A stretch of DNA of 64,000 nt from CAYRNR01 sp964425605. Its GTDB lineage: Bacteria > Myxococcota_A > UBA796 > UBA9615 > CAYRNR01. The translations under genes and the position numbers were made by a program. How positions within the stretch are numbered: position 1 is the first letter of the stretch; the number at the start of each line of letters is the position of its first letter. The notes beneath the pieces were generated by a model, which searched no databases, was not told the DNA's origin, and saw only the letters and a program-made list of their open reading frames with translations. Location of the stretch: assembly GCA_964425605.1 (NCBI GenBank), contig CAYRNR010000016.1, positions 1 to 64,000 of the forward strand, given 5' to 3'. Below are positions 1-7,752 of this stretch, piece by piece.

Positions 1-1171
1 CGGTGGTGCGGTTGCGGCTGTCGTCTGCGCGGGCGAAGGGTTCGAAGAGGCGCCCTCGCTCGGACTCGGGGATGCCCGGGCCGTCGTCGTCCACCGTCAC
101 GGCGAGCGCGCCGTCGGCGGCCCTCGACGCGGTCACGCGGACCTGAGCGCTGGCGTGCCGCAGCGCGTTGGACACGAGGTTGTGCACCACACGGTCGAAG
201 GACCTCGCGTGCACACGGGCGCTGCCCACGTCATCCAGACCATCGGTGCGGACCTCGATCTCGGGATAGCGGTCGGCATCGCGCCGGGCTTGCTGCTGCA
301 CGGCGTCGGCCACGTCCACGTCCTCCAGCCCCAGCTCGGCCGTGCCCACGTCGTAGCGGCTGAACACCAGCAGCTCGCCCACGAGCTGGTCGAGTTCCTC
401 GAGCTCCTCGCGCAGATCGGCCTGGCGGCGCGCCTTCTCCTCGTCGTCTCCGGCCAGCTCCACCATCTCCAGGCCGAACTGGATGCGCGAGATGGGGGTG
501 CGGATCTCGTGCGCGACGGCCTGGACCAGCTGGCGCTGTCTGGCCAGCAGCTCCTCGACCTTGTCGGCCATGGTGTTGAAGTGACGCTCGAGCTTGCCCA
601 GCGCGTTGGGCGGGCCCACGGGGACCCGGGCGTCGAGGGCGCCCTCGCCGATGGCTCGCGCCGCGTGGTCGATCCGACGGAGCCGGCGCACGGTGGGGAT
701 CAGCGGCAACGTGGTGAACACGACGACGAGGGCGAGGATCAGGGCGACGGTCTTGGTCACGTCGGCGGGGTGGGGCTCGAACAGGCCCTGGATCGGGCCG
801 ATGGTCACCACGTGGGCCCCGTCGCGCAGCGGGATGTAGAGGCTCACCCCCGCCGAGCCCCCGGACCAGCCCTTGTCGCCCCTCGCGAGGCGCTCGGCCA
901 CCACGTCGGACACCTCGACCTCGCCTAGACGGGCCAGCTCCACGGGCGCCTCGACGATCTGCTCGTAGCTCGCCAGGACGCCGGGGAGCTCGGCCTCGGA
1001 CACGCCCTCGGTCATGTCCCACAGCACCACCGCCGGGAGGTGTCCCATCGGCGGCGCCACCCGGGAGCGGTAGTCGTCGATGGAGTCGCGGACGATGTGC
1101 ACGGTCCCCACGAAGCTCAGGACCACGGCGAGGGCCATGGCCACGGCCCACTCGAAGTACAGGCGCTTCAC
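1..1171 (-). CDS. sensor histidine kinase of the efflux operon (C-terminus runs off the window)
   Basis: Membrane sensor kinase that should phosphorylate the regulator encoded just upstream. A membrane helix lies at about residues 5-25. A periplasmic sensing region follows, then a second helix, a HAMP-like linker, the H-box AVAHEIRTP with phospho-acceptor His221, the N-box HNLVSNALRHA and a G1-box DDDGPGIP. The frame is still open at base 1, so the last ATP-lid part is missing. The start is a GTG whose first bases overlap the TGA of the regulator gene (GTGA at 1168-1171), which implies translational coupling. It is the last visible gene of the minus-strand operon that begins at 7617. The periplasmic domain has no motif I can name, so the signal is unknown. 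Confidence 0.93.
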   Translation of the reverse strand, partial: MKRLYFEWAVAMALAVVLSFVGTVHIVRDSIDDYRSRVAPPMGHLPAVVLWDMTEGVSEAELPGVLASYEQIVEAPVELARLGEVEVSDVVAERLARGDKGWSGGSAGVSLYIPLRDGAHVVTIGPIQGLFEPHPADVTKTVALILALVVVFTTLPLIPTVRRLRRIDHAARAIGEGALDARVPVGPPNALGKLERHFNTMADKVEELLARQRQLVQAVAHEIRTPISRIQFGLEMVELAGDDEEKARRQADLREELEELDQLVGELLVFSRYDVGTAELGLEDVDVADAVQQQARRDADRYPEIEVRTDGLDDVGSARVHARSFDRVVHNLVSNALRHASAQVRVTASRAADGALAVTVDDDGPGIPESERGRLFEPFARADDSRNRTT

Positions 1172-1860
1172 GGAGCCACCGCGAGCTGGTAGCCCACGCC
1201 GCGGACGGACTTGATCCGCGCCGGCCGGTTCGCGTCGTCGCCGAGCTTGCGGCGCAGCGTGGCGACCCGCTGGTCCACCGACCGGTCGAGCCCGTCCCAC
1301 TCGATGCCGCGCAGCTCCTCGTAGATGCGGTCGCGGGACAGGGCCTCTCCGGCGTGGCGCGCGAGCAGCCACAGCAGGTCGAACTCGGACGAGGTGAGGT
1401 CGAGGGGGTCGCCAGCGAGGGTGGCCGCGCGGCTGGCGGCGTCCACGACGAGGTCGCCCACCTGTATCCGGCGGTCCTGGACGGCGGAGGTGGGCGCGGC
1501 ACGCCTCAGCAGCGTGCGCACCCTGGCGAGCAGCTTGCGCGGGCTGGCCGGCTTGGCGACGTAGTCGTCGGCGCCTAGCTCGAGTCCCACCACCTCGTCC
1601 ACCTCGTCGCCCAGGGCCGTGAGCATCAGGATCGGCCCGGCGAACCGATCGCGGACCTGCTTGCAGACCTGGAGCCCATCCATGCCGGGCAGCATCACAT
1701 CGAGGATCACGAGATCCGGGGCCTCGGACAGGATGCGGTCCACGGCCCGGTCACCGCGGCCCTCGATGGACACGTCGAACTCCCCGGTGGTCTCGAGGAA
1801 GTCCTTGATCAGATGGGACAGCTTGTGGTCGTCCTCCACCAGCAGGATGCGCACGACCAT
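1168..1860 (-). CDS. OmpR/PhoB-family response regulator
   Basis: DNA-binding response regulator, about 230 residues. The receiver domain has the acidic pair at residues 9-11, phospho-acceptor Asp54 in VILDVMLPG, Thr81 and Lys103. The C-terminal half is a winged helix ending in the typical RxxGxGY segment (VRGVGYQL). I chose the ATG at 1860 because MVVRILLVEDD is the usual N-terminus and a GGAG sits about 6 bases before it. An in-frame longer start at 1914 would overlap the preceding stop codon and add 18 residues that do not fit the family. It forms a pair with the kinase gene downstream and probably controls the efflux genes of the same operon. Confidence 0.95.
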   Translation of the reverse strand: MVVRILLVEDDHKLSHLIKDFLETTGEFDVSIEGRGDRAVDRILSEAPDLVILDVMLPGMDGLQVCKQVRDRFAGPILMLTALGDEVDEVVGLELGADDYVAKPASPRKLLARVRTLLRRAAPTSAVQDRRIQVGDLVVDAASRAATLAGDPLDLTSSEFDLLWLLARHAGEALSRDRIYEELRGIEWDGLDRSVDQRVATLRRKLGDDANRPARIKSVRGVGYQLAVAP

Positions 1861-1910
1861 GAACGCTCCGTTCTCGCCGCGGACCGGCGGGATTGCGGCG
1901 GCCTCGAACA

Positions 1911-3305
1911 TCATCGCACCGCGACCCCAAGCATGTCCTGGCCGGTGGCCCGCAGCAAGGACAGCAGCGCCAGGTCCGCCTCGAGGCGGGTCGTGGCGAC
2001 GTTCACCTCGGCGGTGGCCGTGTTGCGGCGAGCGTCGGTGACCTCCAGCGAGGAGCCCGCGCCGGCCTCGTACGCGTCCAGGGTCAGCTGCAGCGCCTCG
2101 GCCGCCAGCTCGGCCTGCTGGCCAGCGATGTCCACGGCCGCCACGGCAGTGTCACGGTCTCGGCGCGCGCCGCGGACCTCGGCCGCGGCCTGCCACCGGG
2201 CATCCTCGAGCTGGACCTCGGCCTGGCGCAAGCCGGCCTTGCGCTCGCGCAGCTCGACGTACCGGAAGTGGTCGTAGATGGGGATGTCCAGCGAGGCCAC
2301 GAGGTACCAGCGGGAGGGATCGGTCGAGCCCATGTCGCCGGGCTCGGTGAACTGGTAGCTCGCCTGGAACGCCAGGTCCACCGAGGGCGCGAACCGGGCG
2401 CGCGTCGCGTGAATCTGCGCGCGGGCGACGTCGACGCCTGCCCCCGCTCGGACCAGATCCGTGCGGCGGGGCAGGGCCAGCTCCACGAGCTCGTCGTCGG
2501 TGCCCACCGGGGCGGCGAGGACCGGAGCCGCCGTGGGGATCGGGAGACCGCCCAGCCCCGTGATCACGCCCAGCGTGTCGCGCGAGGTCTCCCACGCCAG
2601 CGTGGCGTCGAGCAGATCCTGCCGCGCCTGGGCGAGGTCCGCCTCGGCGCGGACCTGATCGATGCGCAGGCCGGTGCCCGCCTCGACCCTGGCCAGGGCC
2701 ACCTCCAGGTGATGCTCGGCCGACGTCACCTGAGCCTCGGCCAGCTCCACCAGGGTCCCGGTCATGCGCGCCGCGTACCAGGCCTGGGCCACACCCAGCA
2801 GTAGCTCCTGACGCGTGTCCTCCACACTGGCCCCGGTCAGCTCCGTGCCGACCTTCGCCGCGCGGATCGAGGTCCACGCCTCCACATCGATGACCGACAT
2901 CGCCACGGTCAGCGAGCCGCTCAGATCGTCGCGCCGGCTGACCACCATCGGCTCGCTCTCGGACGAGGTGTCCAGCTCGAACGGCAGCCCCTCCAGGGAC
3001 TCCTCGAGGGTCGCGGTGAGGGCCGAGGTCATGTCCACGGTGTCCTCGTGGTCCGCGCGACGGTAGGTCGCGCCCGCGCTGGCCACGGGCAGCACGAGCC
3101 CCACGGCCCGGCTCAGCTGGGCGTCGGAGCGGTCCAGCTCGAACCGGACACCCTCCAGGGTCAGGTTGCGTTCGTCCGCGGCGTTCAGCGCGCCGTGGAG
3201 GGTCAGCGGCGCCCCGTCTGGCGGGACCTCCGCGGCGAACGAGGGCGCCGTGATCGTGGTCAACGCGAGGATCGGAAGGAGAATCGTGAGAATCGTCGAA
3301 CGCAT
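1911..3305 (-). CDS. TolC-family outer-membrane efflux channel
   Basis: Outer-membrane channel subunit of a tripartite exporter, 464 residues. A Sec signal peptide covers residues 1 to about 25 (hydrophobic ILTILLPILALTTITAPSFA). It is followed by the duplicated helical OEP repeats of the TolC family, rich in Ala, Leu and Glu. The ATG at 3305 gives a proper signal peptide; the open frame continues upstream only as a shadow of the pump gene. Eleven bases separate it from the pump gene stop, so both belong to one operon. Family membership is clear from length, repeat composition and context; the exported substrate is unknown. Confidence 0.92.
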   Translation of the reverse strand: MRSTILTILLPILALTTITAPSFAAEVPPDGAPLTLHGALNAADERNLTLEGVRFELDRSDAQLSRAVGLVLPVASAGATYRRADHEDTVDMTSALTATLEESLEGLPFELDTSSESEPMVVSRRDDLSGSLTVAMSVIDVEAWTSIRAAKVGTELTGASVEDTRQELLLGVAQAWYAARMTGTLVELAEAQVTSAEHHLEVALARVEAGTGLRIDQVRAEADLAQARQDLLDATLAWETSRDTLGVITGLGGLPIPTAAPVLAAPVGTDDELVELALPRRTDLVRAGAGVDVARAQIHATRARFAPSVDLAFQASYQFTEPGDMGSTDPSRWYLVASLDIPIYDHFRYVELRERKAGLRQAEVQLEDARWQAAAEVRGARRDRDTAVAAVDIAGQQAELAAEALQLTLDAYEAGAGSSLEVTDARRNTATAEVNVATTRLEADLALLSLLRATGQDMLGVAVR

Positions 3306-3316
3306 GATGATGTTCC

Positions 3317-6300
3317 TCAGGCCGCCTCGGGGCGCGCCTCGTGGACGGACTCGCCGCGCGGCTCGTCCTTGCGGGCGAACACGGTGTAGATGGTCGGGAC
3401 CACGAACAGGGTCAGGGCGGTGGCCACCCCCATGCCGCCGATGACGGCGCGGGCCATGCCGCTCCACTGCTCGGCGCCAGCGCCGAGCTCCATGGCCATC
3501 GGGACCATGCACAGGATGGTCGTGAGGCTGGTCAGCAGCACCGGCCGCAGGCGCATCCGGCACGCCTCGACGATGGCCTGCAGGCGGCGCCGGCCCTGGT
3601 CGCGCAGCTGGTTGGCCGCGTCCACCATGACGATGCCGTTGTTGACCACGATGCCCACCAGCATGATCACGCCGATGAGCGCGGACACGTCCAGCGCCGT
3701 GCCGGTCGCCACGAGCATCCACACGACGCCCATCAACGCCAGGGGCACCGTGAACAGGATGATCAGCGGCTGGCGGAACGACTCGAACTGGCCGGCCATG
3801 ACCATGTAGACCAGCGCGATGGACGCCAGCAGGGCCAGACCGAGCATGGCGAACGACTCGGTGAAGTCCTCGGCCGAGCCGGCCACCGCGTAGTCGAAGC
3901 CATCGGGCCAATCCGCGCCGGCGAGGGTGGCCTCCACGGCGGAGATGGCCCCGCCGAGATCCTTGTGGTGCTCGCGGCCGTCCGCGGTCGTGTACTGCTC
4001 GGCCAGGTACACCGTCAGCGACGTGGTGCGGGTCTGGTCGAGGCGCGTGATGGTGCTCGGCGCCAGCGACTCGCGAATGTCGGCGACGCTGTCCAGCCGG
4101 ACGACCTCTCCGGCGGACGTCGTCAGCGGCAGGCGCCGCAGCTCGTCCAGGTCGTCCCGGTACGCCGCGTCGTACTGCACACGGATGTCGGTGTCGTCTC
4201 CGTCCTCGGTGAACAGCCCGGCGCTCCGTCCCTGGAACGCCGTGGAGATGGACTGCCCCACCCTTGACGCCGTGAGGCCCACGTGGGCGAGCTTGGCCCG
4301 GTCGAACACCACCTCCACCTGGGGAGCCTGGTCGTCCAGCGAGTAGGCGACCTCGCTGACCTCCGGCATCGCCACCAGCTGGTCGCGCAGGTCCTGGCCC
4401 AGCTGCCGCGAGACCTCCAGGTCGTGGCCCCGGACCTCCACGGTGAGGTCACCCTCGCCACCCATGGGATTGAACCGCGGACCCACGCGGACATCCACGC
4501 CGGGCACCGCGCTGAGGGCCTCACGCAGCGAGCGCTCGATCTCGACCAGCCCTCGATCGCGCTCCCCGATGGGGACCAGCGTCACGGTCAGCTCCCCCTC
4601 GTGGTCGCCCTCTGCGAACAGCGCCGTGAACCCCGATCCCGCGCCCGCCTGCATCAGCGTGTGGGTCTGTTCGTCGGCGGGCACCAGCGTCCGGACCTGG
4701 TCCAGCACCTCCCGCGTGAGCGCCGCGGTCTCGTCCGCCGTGGTGCCGATGGGCGCCTCGACGGTGACCTCGAGCTCCGACTGGTCGCCGCTGACGATGA
4801 ACTCCGTGCGCAGCTGCGTACTCAGGCCGAAAGTCAGGCCGAACGCGGCGAGCAGTCCCAGCGCCACGACCCAGCGTCGCGCGAGCACCCACTCCAGGGC
4901 GCCGGAGTATCGGTCCCGGAAGCGGCCGAACAGGCCCCCCTCGGACCTCGCCCCGGCCTCGGCCGACGCGCGCCCGCCCAGCAGCCGCGACGCGGCCAGC
5001 GGCACGAAGCTCAGGGCCACGAGCAGGGACACCGCCAGGGCAAAACAGATGGTCACGACCATGTCCTGGAACAGCATCCCGGCAAACCCGGGCACGAACA
5101 GCACCGGCACGAACACGGCCAGGGTGGTCAGCGTCGACGCGGTCACCGCCGTGCCCACCGAGCGCGCGCCCTCCACCGCTGCGTCCCAGGCGCTCATGCC
5201 CTGCTGACGCAGGCGCACGATGCTCTCCAGGACCACCACCGCGTTGTCCACCAGCAGGCCCACCGCGAGCGCCAAGCCAGCCGTGGACAGGATGTTCAGC
5301 GTCATGTCGGCGCGGTCCATGAGCGCGAACGTCGCCACCAGGGAGATGGGGATGGCCGCGGACACGACCGCGGCCGCCCGGGGGTCCTTGAGGAACACCA
5401 GGAGCACGACGAACGCGATGACCACGGCGACCACTGCGGTCGTGGCCAGGTTGCCTATCGAGTCGGCGATGTAGTCCGCCTGGCTGGTCAGCACCTCCAG
5501 CTGCACCCCTGCCCCGAGGCGCCGCTCGATGTCCGGCATGGCCTCCTCCACGGCCCGCACCGTCTCGACCGTGTTCTCGCCGGACTGCTTGCGCACGGTC
5601 AGCACCACCGCGGGCGCGCCGTCCACCTCGATGATCCGGGTGTCCTCGGCGAACGTGTCGACGATGTCGGCCACGTCGGCCAGGCGCACCGGCCGCGTCC
5701 CCGTCGCCGTCGGGACGACGCCGACCAGCACCTCGCCCAGATCGTCGACCGTGGCGAGCTGGCCCCGGGTGTGGATGTCGAACTCGAGGTCCCCCTGCTC
5801 CACCGTTCCGCCCGGCTCCTGCCGGTTCTCGGCGTGGACCTGCGCCACGATGGCGGTGGGGTCCAGACCGAACGCGTCGATCCGTTCCGGGTCCAGCCGC
5901 ACCTGGATCTCCCGCTCCAGCCCACCCGACACCGTCGCCGCGGCGACGCCGTCGAGCCGCTCGATGCGCGGCGCGACCTCGCCCTCGGCCAGCGACCGGA
6001 GCTCGTCCAGGGGGTACGGACCCGCCAGCGCCAGGGTCATCACCGGCTCCATGGCCGGGTCCATGGCGAACACCGTCGAGGTGTCCGCGTCGTCCGGCAG
6101 CAGCCCCTCCACCTGGTCCAGCGCCCTGCGGACCTCGGTCTCGGCCTGGTCCATGTCCTCGCCCCAGCCGAAGCTCACCTCCACCACCGAGAGCCCCTGC
6201 CTGGACCGCGACTCCACCTCCTCGACCCCCTCCACGCCGGCCATCTGCCCCTCGATGGGATCGCTCAGCAGCGTCTCGATGTCCGCGGGGCTCGCGCCCT

Positions 6301-6454
6301 CGTACCCGGTGACCACCATCACCGTGGGGAGGTTCATCTCCGGGAACAGGTCCATCTCCAGCCGCGACAGCGACAGCAGGCCGAACCCCACCACGACCAG
6401 GTACACCATGCCGAAGGCCACGCCCCGGCGGACCGACAACGACGAGAGGTTCAT
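3317..6454 (-). CDS. RND (HAE1/AcrB-type) efflux pump inner-membrane subunit
   Basis: Proton-driven exporter of 1045 residues, the usual size for the AcrB family. The first helix lies just after the start. The first porter loop contains TGYEGASPADIE and the IEGQMAGVEGVEEV segment, and a second porter loop follows the middle helix bundle. Transmembrane helix 4 reads GLLVDNAVVVLE: the proton-relay pair has Asp403 followed by Asn404, as in many HAE1 homologues, rather than two Asp. The ATG at 6454 overlaps the TGA of the membrane-fusion gene (ATGA). The chain ends in a typical final helix (VATALTLFVVPTIYTVFAR). Substrates could be drugs, metabolites or lipids. Confidence 0.96.
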   Translation of the reverse strand: MNLSSLSVRRGVAFGMVYLVVVGFGLLSLSRLEMDLFPEMNLPTVMVVTGYEGASPADIETLLSDPIEGQMAGVEGVEEVESRSRQGLSVVEVSFGWGEDMDQAETEVRRALDQVEGLLPDDADTSTVFAMDPAMEPVMTLALAGPYPLDELRSLAEGEVAPRIERLDGVAAATVSGGLEREIQVRLDPERIDAFGLDPTAIVAQVHAENRQEPGGTVEQGDLEFDIHTRGQLATVDDLGEVLVGVVPTATGTRPVRLADVADIVDTFAEDTRIIEVDGAPAVVLTVRKQSGENTVETVRAVEEAMPDIERRLGAGVQLEVLTSQADYIADSIGNLATTAVVAVVIAFVVLLVFLKDPRAAAVVSAAIPISLVATFALMDRADMTLNILSTAGLALAVGLLVDNAVVVLESIVRLRQQGMSAWDAAVEGARSVGTAVTASTLTTLAVFVPVLFVPGFAGMLFQDMVVTICFALAVSLLVALSFVPLAASRLLGGRASAEAGARSEGGLFGRFRDRYSGALEWVLARRWVVALGLLAAFGLTFGLSTQLRTEFIVSGDQSELEVTVEAPIGTTADETAALTREVLDQVRTLVPADEQTHTLMQAGAGSGFTALFAEGDHEGELTVTLVPIGERDRGLVEIERSLREALSAVPGVDVRVGPRFNPMGGEGDLTVEVRGHDLEVSRQLGQDLRDQLVAMPEVSEVAYSLDDQAPQVEVVFDRAKLAHVGLTASRVGQSISTAFQGRSAGLFTEDGDDTDIRVQYDAAYRDDLDELRRLPLTTSAGEVVRLDSVADIRESLAPSTITRLDQTRTTSLTVYLAEQYTTADGREHHKDLGGAISAVEATLAGADWPDGFDYAVAGSAEDFTESFAMLGLALLASIALVYMVMAGQFESFRQPLIILFTVPLALMGVVWMLVATGTALDVSALIGVIMLVGIVVNNGIVMVDAANQLRDQGRRRLQAIVEACRMRLRPVLLTSLTTILCMVPMAMELGAGAEQWSGMARAVIGGMGVATALTLFVVPTIYTVFARKDEPRGESVHEARPEAA

Positions 6455-7617
6455 CGCGCACCCCCGCCGTCCACCACGCGCACCCGCTCGCCGTCGTCCA
6501 GCTGGTGCTGGCCACGCACCACCAGCCGATCGCCCTCGCCGAGCCCGGATCGCACCGCGACCAGCCCCCGGTCCACCAGCCCCGTCTCGACCGTTCGGCC
6601 GCGGGCGAAGCCCTCGTCGTCCACCACGTACGCGCGCCTGAGCTCCCGGTCCCCCTCCTGCGCGGCCAGCAGGCCGCTGTCGAGCATCAGCGCTCCCTCG
6701 GGCGCCACGACCACGTCGGCGAGGCGCTCCACCTCCAGCCGGGCGCGGCCGTACATCCCCGGCTTGAGCAGCCGGACCCCGGCCGCCTCGTCCACCGGAT
6801 TGGGCACGCGCACCTCGACCGTGTTCGTCCGGGTGGCCGAATCCAGGTACGGGAGGACACGCACCACCTCGCCCACGAAGGTCCGGCCCGCGACCGCGTC
6901 GACCGCCAGGGTCACGTCCTGGCCCACTCGGACGTGCGCCAGGTCGGCCTCGGTCACCTGGAGCTCCAGCCGGATCGGGTCCAGGTCCATCACCGTGCAC
7001 AGCGGCACCTGCGCCGACGCCATGTCCCCCCGCTGCAGCATCCGGTCCGCGATCACGCCATCGATGGGCGCCTCCACCGACGCATCGGCCGCCGTGATCG
7101 ACAGCTGGTCGAACGAAGCCCGCGACGCCTCCAGCTGCGCAACGGCCGCCCGGTGGGCCGTCGAAGCCTGGTCGTAGGCCTGCTCGGTGATCACCCCTCG
7201 CGCCCGCAGCGCGTCCGACCGCCCCAGCTCGGCCTCGGCCTGCTCGACCTGGGCCTCCAGTCCGTCGATCTGCGCCGCGATCTGCGCCAGGCCCCGGTCC
7301 AGACCGTCGCTGCGCACCACCGCCAGCCGCTGCCCCCGGGTCACCTCGTCGCCGTCGTCGAAGGGGAACTCCTCGATGCGGTCGGTGACCGGCGAGTAGA
7401 CCTTCACCGAGGCGTCGGCCATCAGGTCCGCCGAGTACGTCAGCTCGCGCGTCAGGTCGGCGCGCTGGACCTCGGCCACGACCACCGGCGTGCCCGGCTG
7501 GGCCGTGGACGCGGCCGCAGGGGTGGCGGGGATCTCGCACCCCGTGAGGAGACCGCCGAGCAGCACCAGGACGAGGGTGGCGACCGGGGCGAGGAAACGA
7601 CTGGAATCGATACGCAT
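6451..7617 (-). CDS. RND membrane-fusion (periplasmic adaptor) lipoprotein
   Basis: Periplasmic adaptor joining the pump to the TolC-like channel, 388 residues. A lipoprotein signal ends in LLTGC with the lipidated Cys at residue 27. After it come the beta-barrel and lipoyl halves split by a helical hairpin (QIAAQIDGLEAQVEQAEAEL region), then the membrane-proximal barrel with the GVRLLKPGMYGRARLEV signature of HlyD/AcrA-type adaptors. Two adjacent ATG codons (7620 and 7617) follow a GGAGG; the second has the better 7-base spacing and I use it. First gene of the five-gene efflux and two-component operon. Confidence 0.93.
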   Translation of the reverse strand: MRIDSSRFLAPVATLVLVLLGGLLTGCEIPATPAAASTAQPGTPVVVAEVQRADLTRELTYSADLMADASVKVYSPVTDRIEEFPFDDGDEVTRGQRLAVVRSDGLDRGLAQIAAQIDGLEAQVEQAEAELGRSDALRARGVITEQAYDQASTAHRAAVAQLEASRASFDQLSITAADASVEAPIDGVIADRMLQRGDMASAQVPLCTVMDLDPIRLELQVTEADLAHVRVGQDVTLAVDAVAGRTFVGEVVRVLPYLDSATRTNTVEVRVPNPVDEAAGVRLLKPGMYGRARLEVERLADVVVAPEGALMLDSGLLAAQEGDRELRRAYVVDDEGFARGRTVETGLVDRGLVAVRSGLGEGDRLVVRGQHQLDDGERVRVVDGGGAR

Positions 7618-7689
7618 CATCCAACCTCCGAGCATGACCCCAGCATCGCCCCGATCCCCCGCGCGCACCGCAGCGATAGGGTCGCCGTG

Positions 7690-7724
7690 TGTAGCGGTGG
7701 ATGAAGCTTTGTAGAGTTGTGTAG
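7690..7724 (-). promoter_or_regulatory. phased direct repeats upstream of the efflux operon (likely response-regulator site)
   Basis: Reading the plus strand, TGTAG occurs at 7690-7694, 7710-7714 and 7720-7724, spaced 20 and 10 bp apart, so all copies lie on one face of the helix. Two copies extend to TGTGTAG. OmpR/PhoB-type regulators bind direct repeats of about one helical turn. On the minus strand a CCTATC sequence follows the last repeat by about 10 bp and could be the -10 element. The operon encodes such a regulator, so autoregulation is a reasonable inference. Confidence 0.5.
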
Positions 7725-7752
7725 GGGAGGCGGGGAGGTGGGCCCTGGGAGC

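Noticed and set aside
4283..7177. Long open frame on the plus strand opposite the RND pump and adaptor genes
   Set aside because: It is antisense to two clear genes, rich in His/Arg/Gln as expected for a GC-rich shadow frame, and has no motif or start signal.
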